Shown one piece after another: positions 1 to 12,712 of a DNA stretch of 64,000 nucleotides (position 1 is its first letter; each line of letters begins with the position of its first letter). This DNA comes from Owenia fusiformis (lineage: Eukaryota > Annelida > Polychaeta > Sabellida > Oweniidae), in contig CAIIXF020000001.1 of NCBI GenBank assembly GCA_903813345.2, positions 12,011,915 through 12,075,914 of the forward strand, written 5' to 3'. The notes below the pieces were generated by a model, which did no database searches, was not told the DNA's origin, and saw nothing but the letters and a program-made list of their open reading frames with translations. Both the position numbers and the translations under genes were made by a program.

Positions 1-3000
1 ACAACCAAGCATAGCTTACATCAGATTGAGGTGCCATAGAGAATTCTAAAAAAGATATTTTTAGCACTTTGATATCTTAGTCCTGTTTGAGAACCTGTTC
101 TAGAATATAAGCAATTAATCTTGTGCTTATCTTATGAGGGAGCTGGGAGACCAAAGCAGGCAAAAGGTCCTGATATTTTCAAACAAATGTGAAACCAAAA
201 TACGGAATCAGAAAATGTATCAATAGGTGGCGTATTTATATGTCATTTTATAGATTGTTATACCTATCATATTTAGTTTCAAGTTCTTTTGAAAGATACT
301 GTAGAATGTAAATTATCATAAATATATTATCTCTTTAAATATAATTATCATAAATAACTCCTACCACCAGAATTCTTCAGACTGACATTCCTTTCACAAG
401 TTTAAACTTTGTTTTTAATATTTCTCATTTGACTCACATCCCCAGCAGGATTTTCAACATGTCTTATCTCCCCTATATCTCTATAGTTCTTCTGAAACAA
501 TTTGTCAGAAATATAATATTTGCACAAATAAATACCTTACCATTGAGGTTCTTTAGATCAATTTCTACATTCCATTCCATTAACATTCTCTTGAAAAGAA
601 TTCCATGCTGATAATGTCTTCAATTCCAGAGGTGTTAGAAATGGTAAGATTTACATAGATTAAAATAAAAGGGTTTAAGTTAAGAAACCAACTTTGAAAG
701 ACATGCAAAATTGAGACTTTTCATAAAAGAGAAACAGTCAATAATAAGCGTGAACAGAATTTCACTTTAAAGGATAGGTATCTAACATACATCATCACCT
801 TATCAGGGCCTTTATCAGCTGCTTATGTATAGCATAAGGCACAAGCAAAATTATTTTCTGAACCTCAAAAAATGCAGGGATCAAGATATGTTGAAAAATG
901 TTTAGACTAAACAAATCAAATGTTTCGTTGAAACAGTCTCAAAGCCTATACTGAGGGGAACACCATTAGATCATAAAAGACTCATTCAATGAAGGATTTT
1001 TTTTAAATGGCGTCAGGTCTGAGACACAAAATATATTCTGCAAGTTAATTATTATTTAGATCCTGAATCATGTTTACAAAAATGTATTTTTAATAAGACA
1101 GGCAAAAACATTTTTGGTTTAGTCATGCTCATAAAAAATGGTTTCATTGAATAAAAAAGATTTGATCCCTATCAAAATCTAATGGTTCGCCAACCAATGT
1201 TAAGTGATACAACCCATTCTCAAAACAGCCCCATATGTCACAAACTTCTCTACTAAAGAAAGTACTCCATAGCATTGCATCAAGAGAATGTTTTGAAGTT
1301 GTTTTCTTTTTTCAAGATGTTATTTGTAAGTAGGCAATTAAACTAAAGAGTTTTAAATGAGTAAAATACAAAAACACAAATGTCATGTAATTGATTGAAA
1401 GATAAACAAATTATCTATTTAATGTGTTCAATTTCATTGAAAAGCCATGGAATTGAGGAACAAAAACAATCAAAGACAATCCACTCTTCCCTGCCTCATC
1501 AAGAGAAATCATGGCCTTCTATTAGCTTCACTCATATATCAAGTTGAAGACAGAACGATGTGATGTCCCTGCCTAGGCTCCATATAAGTTAATAATGAAA
1601 GTCCCTTCCAAACCCACTTTACCCAAACTGTGTTGTCCTCCCAGACTGAATCTCACCATAACATTAATGTTTATTTCATCCCTTGGCACGTGACTTGTCT
1701 ACGGTATTCCAAAGAAAACCAATGAGGCCTCAGTATGCTCCCTAAGTAAACCATGAGAAAATATTAGGATCCAATTTTCAAAGCTGTCTCTTCCACAGCA
1801 GCAAATAAACAAAGATTTACCTGGCAGAATTGATAGCTCTAAAATAGCTCAACATGAAGCAATACATGCAAAGGAGTCAGGTTGTCTTACATCCAGCAGT
1901 ACATCCTACGTGGTTACACGGTAATCCAAGTTGACAAGAAAGCTACAACATCTAATCTCAAATGAAGATAAAAATGAGTTGAACTGCTATGGGATACATA
2001 CCAGTAAGTTTGAAATATATTGGAAGCTATGTACCAGAAGGAATGTAAAGTGGGAAAATATAAGTTTTAACAACCTTATGCAAATCCAAACTCACTTTAG
2101 AAAGTTTCACTGCGCTGTTATCCTCCAATCAAAAAGTACTTAGTCCAAATTCTGTAATTTATTTTCATAAGATATGCTAATATAAACATGTATATTTATC
2201 CTTTTAAATTCATATTCAGCCGGAAACAAGGTCCAAAATGATCACTTTGGAAATCATAAAAAATATGCCCATCTGTTGATCCGTATTTAATCAATACCAC
2301 TTCCACAAGAGCAAATGGGAAAATCCCCCTATGAAAACCATTGAAATTGTATCCAGTCTAAATCCTTGATCCTATCACTAGTGTTGTCCTTCTACACATC
2401 CTTTTCTGTTTTTTAGTCAACCTATTAGTATTAAATACATACTTTACCTAAGTTATTACTTGGAAAACACCAAAATTCACTTTGAAGTTTATCAACTATT
2501 TCTACAGCTTAAGTTATTGTATTTTTAAGATAAGATTTTATGCATTCTTTACATTGGCATAAAACCATTTGCCTTGACACTTTTGGCAAAATTAGTAAAA
2601 ATGTCAAATTCAACGTACTTAACATTCTATTATGCCAAAATCAACATTCAATATTATAAAAGTGAAAATACTTAAGCAGTAAGCAATCTACCAATATCCC
2701 ATTATGATGCTAACAAACTTTCCCAGACAATGTTTGGCCTAGACTGCCAAGAGAACAAAACAAATCTGTGTTCCTGTAGGGTTTATCTCATCGGTTTATT
2801 GGAAGCTAGGGGGTTATGTCATCCCCTGATAGTATAACTTAATTAGCTACAACTTAGTATATACTCAATCAACTAAAATTGCCTAATTAAGTACAACTCC
2901 TCTGATTTAATTACAATAGGGTATCGTTGATAAAAAAGTTTAAAATATACTTGACTAAACAGTGAGTTATTCAGACCTCTAACTATACTACTTTTCATCC

Positions 3001-6000
3001 CTCATGCACAGTTATATGCAAATATGAATCACTATACTCTGAGAATCTTGCGCTTCATCTCCCCAATTTTACAAACAGAATTACTGCAATTGAGAATAAA
3101 AGAAGGGCCGTAACAGAACCAAATAAACCTATTTAGGCAACTAACTACTGGTAATAAATGCTACTCAAACTTCAAAGAAACAACTAAAGTTGTCCAAATC
3201 ATATTTTTCCAGTACATTCATATATGCCAATCCTTAAAGATTGCCTGTTAAGTATGGCAACTAGATGAGTCTGATTTAGCACTTACACATGAAGACAATA
3301 TTGATGTTATAATAGACAGGTATAGTGCTAAGGCCCTTATTGCTTTACCAACATCTACTTCAATATAAAGCCTGACATCAGTAAGATACCAATTTCATTC
3401 TTGCACCACATCTCTGGTGAGCCCCTACTCTATTCTTTTATTATTCATATTAAGAAATTGGAAACATGAGTTTGATGCAAGACTAAGGCCAGTTGGCAAC
3501 ATTTCTATTCTGCTATCCCTCAAAGGAGATGTGTTCATGCCTTCCAAAGAAAAAAGTATCGGTCTCCCAAAGGAAAGGTATGTCTGCCTTCTAAAGGAGA
3601 ACCTTACCTGCCTCCCAAAGGAGATTGCTATCAGAAGATGTGTATTTTATTCACATCATCCACTTTCTGAACCATAAAACTGATCTACCAGAACTCAACT
3701 GGTAAACTCTGATTCTTGGATTTAAGTTTCATGCCTTTTTGATTGAGTGCTTGTGTTTCCAAATAATGATCAGGCTTAAGATTTATAAAGTGAAATATCA
3801 AAGCTCAAGGTTTAAGACACCCGAGGGGAAGAAACTAGATGTCTACATGGTAACAAAGAGGCCAAGGTTTCTGGAGTAACACACACCAAACAGATTGCTT
3901 AAAAGGAAGTACTTTTTTGAAACACTTCCTTGGAGGGAAGGAATACTTCTGAGTTGGTTTCCTGGAGCAGGATACAACACTATCTATGGCAGACACAGTT
4001 TGAGGAACTTTGAAGAATTAAACACTGGATAGAGTTTCAACTTTTTCAATGAGTCATTCATGACAAATGACCTGATAACTGATTGTTGAGATATCAAGGT
4101 AGACCATTTATAAACAATTCTTGATCTGTTAAAGAATCAAGTTAGTGTATCTGTGATAAGAACAACTGGATCACAAACTTTTCTCCAAACTAATTGCTCA
4201 ACTGTTTTTCGATGTTTAGAGCAATGTTAATACCTTAGGCTTTAACATATATAAATTGCAAAAAAGATTGTAGCATTAAAACAATGAGCGAAAAGATACA
4301 TCTTTAATGGTTGCACCTGGGCTGCTAAATATGCCATAATCGCAATTGGAGCATTCCACCTTCCCGCCTCATTTTTCTCTGTGATTTGCTTCCCGGCTGA
4401 ATCCATCCATAACTCAAACTAGGCTGAAATGAGCTCTGTATGGGTGTACTATAGAAACAAAGAGCAGTTGAAATAATAGCCCTTAGCTTCCATCAGATCT
4501 ATGTTGCTGTTTTTCTTTACTCTGTTACACATGCTTGCTTGGAAACTATATTACAAAATGTTTGTGTTAGTTTGTTGAATAGAACCCCAGCTTCAGACCA
4601 TGAACAGATGAGCAGTGTACGAGAGCCACTAAGCTAAAACTTATAGAGAGCAGGTTAAAAAGCTTTAATTAACATTACAGTCGACCAGTTTCTGGTTGGT
4701 TCATTGTGGCTCTGTTCCTGTATATACATCCTGTCTACGATTTATAAAAAAATAAATGTTTAAAAAACCTTCTGTGTATTTTACCTTCTGTTATACCCCT
4801 TCGTACAATTATATGAAATACCTTGATATATCAAGTTGATCAATATCAGTTATTTATTGATATGTATTATCATTATTACACTTATTTATGAATTTGTATG
4901 ACTGATCATTTGTATTTGTGTTCATTGTTTGATAGGAGATATCTGGTTGAAAAACAACAAAAGTGGTAAGTGCTACTTTCTGATATATTCTGGATCCAAC
5001 TGGGCACTAATTCCAAGTAATCCTTCAATAATCTCCTCAACCAACAAACTCTCCAGGAGTCAGATAGTTGGGATGACTCATTTAATATTATGCCATATAT
5101 CTCATCAAACAACTCCACAAAACCTATGTTTACTCCTCACCCCATGGAGACACTATCAGACCTGACCAAATGGTTTTTTATTGGTCATATTGAACTTAAT
5201 ATTTATTTAAAATTTGATTTGAAATGTTGGATTTTCTCATATTTTTACAAACCATAAATTAAGGTTTTTATCTAGTACCAGTCATGTTAATGATTTTTCC
5301 TTTTTAGTGCATTACTATTAAATAATGTTCGCCATGGAAACGTCTGATATTTCCTGACTAGGCCAGTTCCTGTATATAGACTGACATACCTGTATGGGGC
5401 TTTCACAGTCTGTCAAATACCCAGTAGGAAAGGTTTATCTTCTATATCTTATCCAAGTTTATTTCGTGTTGAATTGTCCAACTTTATCTTACCTTTTTAG
5501 CGAGTTTCCAGCACCGTGTAACATACCTTCACAATGTAATGTTCCTGTTCAATTCTAATCTTCATGTTCCTTAAGTTATATTTTATTATTAAGTGGGCCT
5601 GGTCGGACTATTTTAGGACCTGTTGCACATATGGTACAAATTAATTGGCACCATCACTAATTTTACTTACCTACCTGAATTCATGCACTCTGGCATATAC
5701 AGTATATATATACCAAAGGAAGATCTCAGAGAAAAACTCTAAAAAAGACTATTCAATATTTATCTAAGGGCGACTTGGATCTATTTTCAATAAATCTAAA
5801 CAAATATCAAAGATTTCGATTTTGCCTCATTTGGTCATATCTTACACACAGTCATGCTGACTAATACCTCACCTTTATTCCTATAATTCATTGGATTTTT
5901 TCAGACAGTTTCTTTGACTTTGAATTAAAATATATTTTAGGCATGTTTTCTTTAATTCCCAGTGAAAAGACCAGATGTAGTACTAGGGATTATTTAATTG

Positions 6001-7603
6001 AAATGTAAGAGTGGGATTCAATGGTATAGCCAGTTTAAAGCCCCCGAGATGTGACTATGAATTCTAGAAAATACAACTTCAATACATTTCAATCTTGAAA
6101 ATGAAAATACAAAAATCTTTTCAGTATTGGTACGAAAATGAGATCAATATCTGAAGTGTTTCATAGATACTCATTTCTCACTAAACATTAATTTGTAACT
6201 TTTTAAAAACTTTTAAAGATTGAGTACCACATAGCGAGATACATTTACCAATATTTCAACAAGTAAATTAAAGACCAGACTTTTATCTTCAAATAAAGAA
6301 CATAGGCTGTATAACTATGTCACATAATGAATTATAAAATGATGAATTGTGAAAAGAAAATTTTGTGATTACAGCAGTGCTGTTACAGAGTCCCATACAC
6401 CCCAAAACACATCTGCTTGAAATTTATAAGAATCTGGGCTGTTTTTTCATGGGACCTACTAGGATATAATCTGGGAGGCAATTAAATATGACAGATTGAT
6501 AAATCTCTATATGAATTAATCAAGGAAGGTTAACACCTATCTCCCACCCATTCAAAAATATTGCTGCGGCATACTTCAAAATATGTGTAAAATTTGGAAA
6601 TAAATAACAGACATGTCTGGCATATAGGAGTTATTCCTATTGCAAAGATGGATCACTCTATAAACCAGTGGCAAGGCTGGTCAATTAACCATACAAGGTA
6701 GAGGTGGTTTTAACAACTGAAGACAGCCTCCGGAAAATAATTAGATGAATCCTTCAAAATATAAAAACATGACCACTAAATTTGATGTAGCATTTTACAC
6801 CAAAATAAGGATGTATAATTTTGTCATTCTAACCTCATTATGTATCCAAGACATAGAAATATGTAAAGATATCGCCATTTGACAAACTGCGTCCCTGACC
6901 ACTAAACACAAGTTATTTCTACATCATTGAAAAAAGTTTATAATTTGCATATGGACCCACCAACCCTGAAAGCATTTTCTCACTGGTTTTCTGCCTTGGT
7001 AAACTAATGACCCTTAGCTTTGACTATTAACATTATAATCTCACTTGAACTGCTCTTGGGGTGTTATAAAGCAGGGGTCATAGTCACAAAAGCTAACGGG
7101 GTGTACTAACCGGAGCCCTGGGGCATAGTAACACGCTGGTTGCTACACATACTGTTGGGCCTCAAATCTACTGAACCATTGTGAACTACATTATTAGAAT
7201 ACTATAGCCCTGTGCATTATAATACTACTGGACACAAATAAGATGAAAATGAGGAGGAAGAAATGAGTGAGCTGTGTTCTTTCACATGATCTACCCATTT
7301 TGATCTTTTGACACATTTTTGTCTGTATTGAGCACTGCATAATTCTGATAATCATAACTTTTTGATTTTTGAATGGCTACATTGAGAGACAGATCCTTTA
7401 GATAGATGAAACTAAACTTCAATTTTTCAAGACAAACGTCGGTGTTTCCACAAACCTCTTGTAAAGAATTACTTACTAGTTAATAAAAACATAGACATAT
7501 AAAAGTATAGAAAATTATACCCTTAATGTCAGGGCTTTAATGCATTATTTAGATATAGATGATTAAAGAAGCAAAACCAAAACGGATGTACATATCCCCT
7601 TAA
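1..7603. other. Gene-free AT-rich stretch
   Basis: I find no convincing exon, RNA gene or intact mobile element here. Open frames are short and lack splice context. The only internal structure I can support is a 24-bp minisatellite near 3.5 kb. If the minus-strand exon at 9819-9990 is real, this stretch is probably intron or a downstream part of that gene. Confidence 0.5.
3513..3632 (+). repeat. 24-bp minisatellite, about five units
   Basis: Diverged units around a core like CTCCCAAAGGAGA recur near 3516, 3540, 3563, 3587 and 3611, a spacing of 23-24 bp. Because 24 is a multiple of three, one plus-strand frame (3417-3677) reads as octapeptide repeats such as GLPKERYV, CLLKENLT and CLPKEIAI. 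I see no splice sites or family match, so I treat this as a minisatellite and not a gene. Confidence 0.55.
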
Positions 7604-8046
7604 TTAATCAGATGCGAGTAGGTAGTTACCAGTTTCGCCACCAGGTGGCTGATTCGGGGGAAATAACATGGCAGGGTATTACAAAATTCCCTTAATCTTG
7701 AATATACATCAGTTTAGTGGTTCACTTTTCATATTACCCTTATGTATCTGATAGTTATACAAATTGAAATATGTCCAGTAAAGGAAAATTTTATCTGCCC
7801 AACACAAGAAAAGATATTTCACTTTTTGTGATTTTACAACATGGGCTCTACGGGGAATCTCCCCGACCTAGAAGTCACATTTTCAAAGAAAATTAAAATT
7901 CAAAGTTGATAAACTCTTTTCAAAACCACATTTCTAGATGTAATTTTACATGTAGATTCCAAATATGGCGTCAGTTTGACGTATTTTTTTAATGTTTTAA
8001 TTTTTAATGACTTAAATCAAGATTATTTCTACTCGCATCTAGTCTA
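7604..8046. mobile_element. TIR element, GATGCGAGTAG family, copy 1
   Basis: The element starts GATGCGAGTAG at 7611 and ends with its exact inverse at 8029-8039; weaker inverted similarity extends a few bases outward on both sides. A second copy lies at 28578-28945 with the same internal order (a GTAGTTACCAGT block, a CTTATGTATCTGATAG block, a GATATTTCACTTTTTG block). No coding capacity, so a non-autonomous DNA element. I could not identify a target-site duplication, so the outer ends are uncertain by about 10 bp. Confidence 0.75.
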
Positions 8047-8097
8047 TTCAAAGTACACTATACTGTAAATGAAAATGTTTTATAGCATTAAAGTAAG

Positions 8098-8285
8098 TGG
8101 GTGCAGCACCCACCTGAGATTTTTAAAACAGGCTTGCACCTACCTGAAATTCCATTTGCACCTACTTAAAAATGAGAAAAATCATGAAAAATTGATCATA
8201 TTTTGACCAATTTTGGTCTGAATTGTGAAAATGATAATTTTGCACCCACCTGAGAAAAAGTCCTTTGGAGATCACTGGTAGGTGT
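8098..8285. repeat. Degenerate repeat with GCACCCACCTGA motif
   Basis: Variants of the motif GCACCCACCTGA recur near 8108, 8135, 8159 and 8242, starting with a small palindrome (GGGTGCAGCACCC). It looks like an old interspersed repeat with internal repetition. I cannot assign a family. Confidence 0.35.
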
Positions 8286-9818
8286 ATAATTATGTATATT
8301 TATATATTGATTTTGGCTTGCACCATCCCTGAGCACTTTCCTTATAAGTAGTTTTGTCACTGCATGCTGACATGATGACTATTCATCTTACACCAGATCA
8401 AAAACTGATACTGTCCTTTTTGTACATTCCAAAATTTAAAAGCATACAATTTAGTTGAAACCCATCCAACAATATCTTGAAAGCATGACAATATATGACA
8501 AACATACCCATGGCCAATTTGATATCTGAAATAGGCGAATCCAAACAAAAAACTGAAGGAGATGTTTATGTCACTGTTCACTATGTGAAATTACTTCATA
8601 TATGTGTTACATGTTTAAATCACAGCAGTTTTCTTTTTAAAAAATGATGTTTAATGCAGGATGCATCCATGATGCATAATCCTATGATTAATTCACTGCA
8701 ACACTGACATGTCAAAACGTAGAATAATTTGTAGTTTGAAATGTTTATTTTGGATCCCATTGAGCACCATGGAAAATCATTGGCTTATACAGGTGTAGAC
8801 TCTAATCAAGTGTCAAGCTGGGAGAAATTTATTATTGTAAGGGATAAGGTATCATTAAACAGTCAAATAATGTATGATAAAAGCAGTAAAACTATGTCCA
8901 CTTTATACCATCTCTAATGTGTTTTAAAGTTTCACTTTTTGTTGTTGCCAAGATATAACAGTTAATAGCATCTTCGATCAATTAGGTCCGGACAAAGTCA
9001 AGAGCAAAGATATGTTTATTAGATAGTGGTGAACAATTATTAAAGTTCTAAGTTTTAAAACAAATTTTACAAATCAAAGATGGTTTTATTAGATAATGGT
9101 GGACAAAAAAGATGTTAGAACTTATATCATTCAATACGTGCCTGTTTGAAACTAGAACCTTAAATGGTTGAGATTAAGTGTTGATACTAGTTAAAAGGTT
9201 TATTTTAATGCTTCTGTTTTTCTTTTAGGTATTTCATTTGAGAATATTTGGACCAGGTTTTCAAAGATCCATGTACCTTATGACTGTTTTTAATACATCT
9301 TATCGTGTAGTAGTTTCTAGTATAAAGAATCTTGCCAGTGATTTTTTGACTATGCATGCTTTTAATTATGTTTTGTTTACTTTTCAAGGGAATATACAAC
9401 AGTTGTAACCAATTATTTGAAGAACTTATTTACATTTCTCCCGATCTTGTATTACAAACAGTGCAGAAATAATTTAGTCAACTTGCTATTTGATTTTTAT
9501 GTTTACACAAAATATTTTCAAAATATAAAATCTGTGTATTTTTCAATTCCATCTATACTATCAAAATCAGTTTTAAAATTGTACAAATAGATTTAGTAAT
9601 TCGACCTGTGGACGTATAATATCATTTAACAATGTTGCAATATGTCTAAGTAACAAGACACCATATTAAACCTACATACACTACCCGAGAATTTTAGAAA
9701 CTTATTTTACACCATTTACACCTATACATTTGTGTTTTCAAGTAGTTTACCCCATTCAAAAAACTTATCAAAGGCATTCAATTCATCATGTAGCAACTGA
9801 CAAAGAAACGGAACTCAC
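8286..9818. other. Non-coding stretch with a two-copy tandem duplication
   Basis: No exon recognised. Positions about 9005-9053 and 9076-9123 are a diverged duplicate about 70 bp apart: both contain CAAAGAT, then TTTATTAGATA and TGGTG followed by ACAA. Nothing else stands out. Confidence 0.4.
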
Positions 9819-9990
9819 CTCCGCTGAGATTGTACATGTTAGGAGCAGTAGATGTAATAACTCCAATGTTTCACAATGATGCAGAGAACATATCGCAAAT
9901 CACAGCAAGTCTGTAGTTTACTGTACAAGTGTGTTGGCCAGCCAGCCGTGTCACTCTCCACTTGGTTAACCCTATTCTCCCCAGGCAGAT
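9819..9990 (-). CDS. Candidate first coding exon, gene unknown
   Basis: Read on the minus strand, the segment is bounded by a good acceptor (TTTTCTAG, ending at 9991) and a consensus donor (AG|GTGAGT, intron from 9818 down). It contains one ATG at 9837-9835 with an in-frame TGA upstream, giving MYNLSG followed by a split codon. Most of the exon would then be 5' UTR. I do not recognise the protein from seven codons, and no in-phase next exon is visible to the left, so it would lie outside the window. This is an inference from splice signals only; a chance pairing of sites is possible. Confidence 0.4.
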
Positions 9991-12505
9991 CTAGAAAACA
10001 TTTATAACATTAAATATATCGTTAACACAGTTGAATTGACTAACACATGGAGAGTCATTTCTATTGGTCTGTTTGAGGAACTACTGAGCGCTATTCAACA
10101 AAACTTATGACCCGCCAAAATTACAAGTTGTCTATTGAAATATTGGAGCCCTCAAGCACACTTTTATTTAGTGGTATTCATACAGATATCAATACAAATG
10201 GCTGTCTAATGTCTATCCTCACCTAAAATTTATCAGGGCTTTATTTTAAGAAATATGTAGACAGAGCAACTGAGAAAAACTAACAAACGCCACCTTTTCT
10301 GAGTGAGGCTTGAATATTCCTTGGTTGAATCAAACAATCAAATAATAAAAAAAAAACTTCAATGACCCAAATGGTATTATAGAAATGTGTAAAACATATA
10401 AAGATGTGTTTAAAATATAATATTACAAGATTTAATGATTATTCAATAAAACAATTTACAATTTGATTTCACTGACAATATATAATACTGAATATTCAAA
10501 ATTGTTATCACCCCAAAAAACTCAAAATTTACCACATCTTTATTTTAAGAACTCATTACTAAGTGAGTTAAACATGCAGTTATCTCAGTAAAATCTTTAA
10601 CTCTATTGTATTTTTATATTTCTTTCTGTAAAGAGTACCTTTAACGGCCTTTAACTGAGATAAAGCATAAGATTGTTGGTTTTTACATTTCTTTTGCATG
10701 ATCAATTGATCATCCAGTAATGTTGCAAAAGTATTTTTAATAGAGCAATTCACAATTTCAAATTAGATGTTTTTATAAATATCAACTTAACATGCAATAA
10801 GTAATCACTAAAATAAGACTTTATGTTGTATTAGGTATATAATATAAAAAAGATTTCAAAGGATTCTGCTACCTCCCATGTTACTTGTTGATTCATATTT
10901 CAATATACCCTTTAAAATATTAGCTGAAAAAACCACAACCTATTTTCTATTGTGGGTGAAGTGTTAAAACAGAGACAGCTTAACAGTTGCTGAATACCCT
11001 CATCAAACATGTTCCAATACTTCAGACATAGGTATGTTTCTCATGATGATTCTCACAGTACTTGAAATAAAAGTAATTTTCTGATAATTTGGTGATATTC
11101 AATGATTAGTGAATAGTACAATAACTACAATTAGTCAATACTCAACAAGCTCTTTTTAAAGACTCCCTGAGAAAAGCGAGTAGGAGCCCATTGAAACTGT
11201 CTCAAATACAGGAACACTGGGCTATATTTGTACATGTAAAGGTTACAGCAGACGTGATATTATATATTTGATTAACTGATTTTACATGCACTGTCAAAAC
11301 CTTGGAAAATATTTGCACAAATAGTCAAACAAATGATATAAGAAATAAAACAACATTATAAATAAACAATTTTCATAGCTATTGCTTTTTCCAAGCAGTC
11401 TCATTCGCAGGAAAATAATACCCCATTCAAAGACGTTCATGAATTTCACATCTAATAATATGACCAGCGCCAGTTAGCATATCATGCATTTGGTATTAAA
11501 TTTTCTAGACACAATAATAATTACAAGAATTTGACTCAATACAATAAACCAATTTGGCTTATTCCATTTTCATTTTTCTAATTTACAACATGCAACTAAG
11601 TGCCACCTTGACACTGCATTATTCACAAGACTGATCTAATGATATCTTGTTTTTTTTGAGTCTACTCAAATGTGTAAAATGATGGCACTAGAATGAACAT
11701 AAATTATCACAAATATTCAATTATCACAGTTAGTGTCAGTTTATGAACTGAGTATGCCTTGTTATTTAACCAAAGACAGCTGGCTGTGATATCCATTAAT
11801 TTGAGGAACAATGCAACAATTGTTCTTCAAGCAATTCTAATGCACTGATAACCTTCAAAAACAGCAAAGATTACACAAGGTGTTTAAGGCCAGACAAACC
11901 AAGTCCCGAAGATGATTTATTGAAATTTAAATATGGCTAAAGACAATACATCAGGACAATATATCTGAGTATTTACATGCAATTAGTTTATTTGTACAAT
12001 TAAGGACTGGCAGGCCTGTTTTTTAGACCTTCAAGGCTATATGTAACAAATTGATATATTTTAAAGAAAAGTAAATTAGGACTTGTAATTAGCCTTTTTT
12101 AGAATGAACTTCATGAAGTGAACGAACATTCTCAAGTTTTCGTATCTCAAACAGTTTGATCGAAAATCCTGAATGTTTAGAGACTCATCAGCTAACCCTT
12201 CATTAGCAACCCAAATTAAAACAACCCATCAGATATTTCTTTTTCTTGTTGCAATGTCATGATGGCTGTATTAAGATATTATGAATTATGACTGACAATT
12301 CTGTTCTCAAAAAATATGTTTCAGCTTCTTGGCGCCAATTTGGAGATAACACAATTTCAAAATCCTCTTTTCTTGATCACTAAAAATTAAAGACCAACTT
12401 GACTCCAGGTGACTAGAGATGGAAAACTTGATGTGAAACAACCTGGAATGATGTAGAACCATGTCTTAAAATGACCCTTTCCTTCTACCATTTGCATGAA
12501 GACCC
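9991..12505. other. Probable intron or intergenic DNA
   Basis: AT-rich sequence without supported exons, tRNA-like structure or mobile element. If the minus-strand exons flanking it (9819-9990 and near 15.3 kb) belong together, this is part of the first intron. Confidence 0.4.
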
Positions 12506-12712
12506 AAGGCCTGTAGCCAGAGGAGGGGGGGTCACGGAAGGGGCGGCTGCTTTCCCCATCGCCAGAAATTCTTTCAAAATCATGCAGTTTTTTCACCATT
12601 CTGAGCATTTTTTGCATTGCTTTTTGCCCAAACTGTCAAAAAGCTCCCCTCTTGGCAAAAACTCCCCCTTGGTAAAACCGCTCCCCCCTGGTAAATCCTG
12701 GCTACAGGCCTG
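12506..12712. mobile_element. Short TIR element, AGGCCTGTAGCCAG family, copy 1
   Basis: About 207 bp, with AGGCCTGTAGCCAG at the left end (12507-12520) and CTGGCTACAGGCCT at the right (12698-12711). The interior carries G/C runs and an ATTTTGAAAGA-type block shared with the copies at 46860-47058 and 57988-58175. The immediate flanks GACCC and CACCT resemble a decayed 5-bp duplication. TIRs starting CAG and 5-bp duplications suggest a hAT-related non-autonomous element (inference). An open frame across it (12471-12761) is an artefact. Confidence 0.8.

Noticed and set aside
4906-5165. Overlapping frames on both strands near 5 kb
   Set aside because: Neither has splice signals or a recognisable motif, and they shadow each other.
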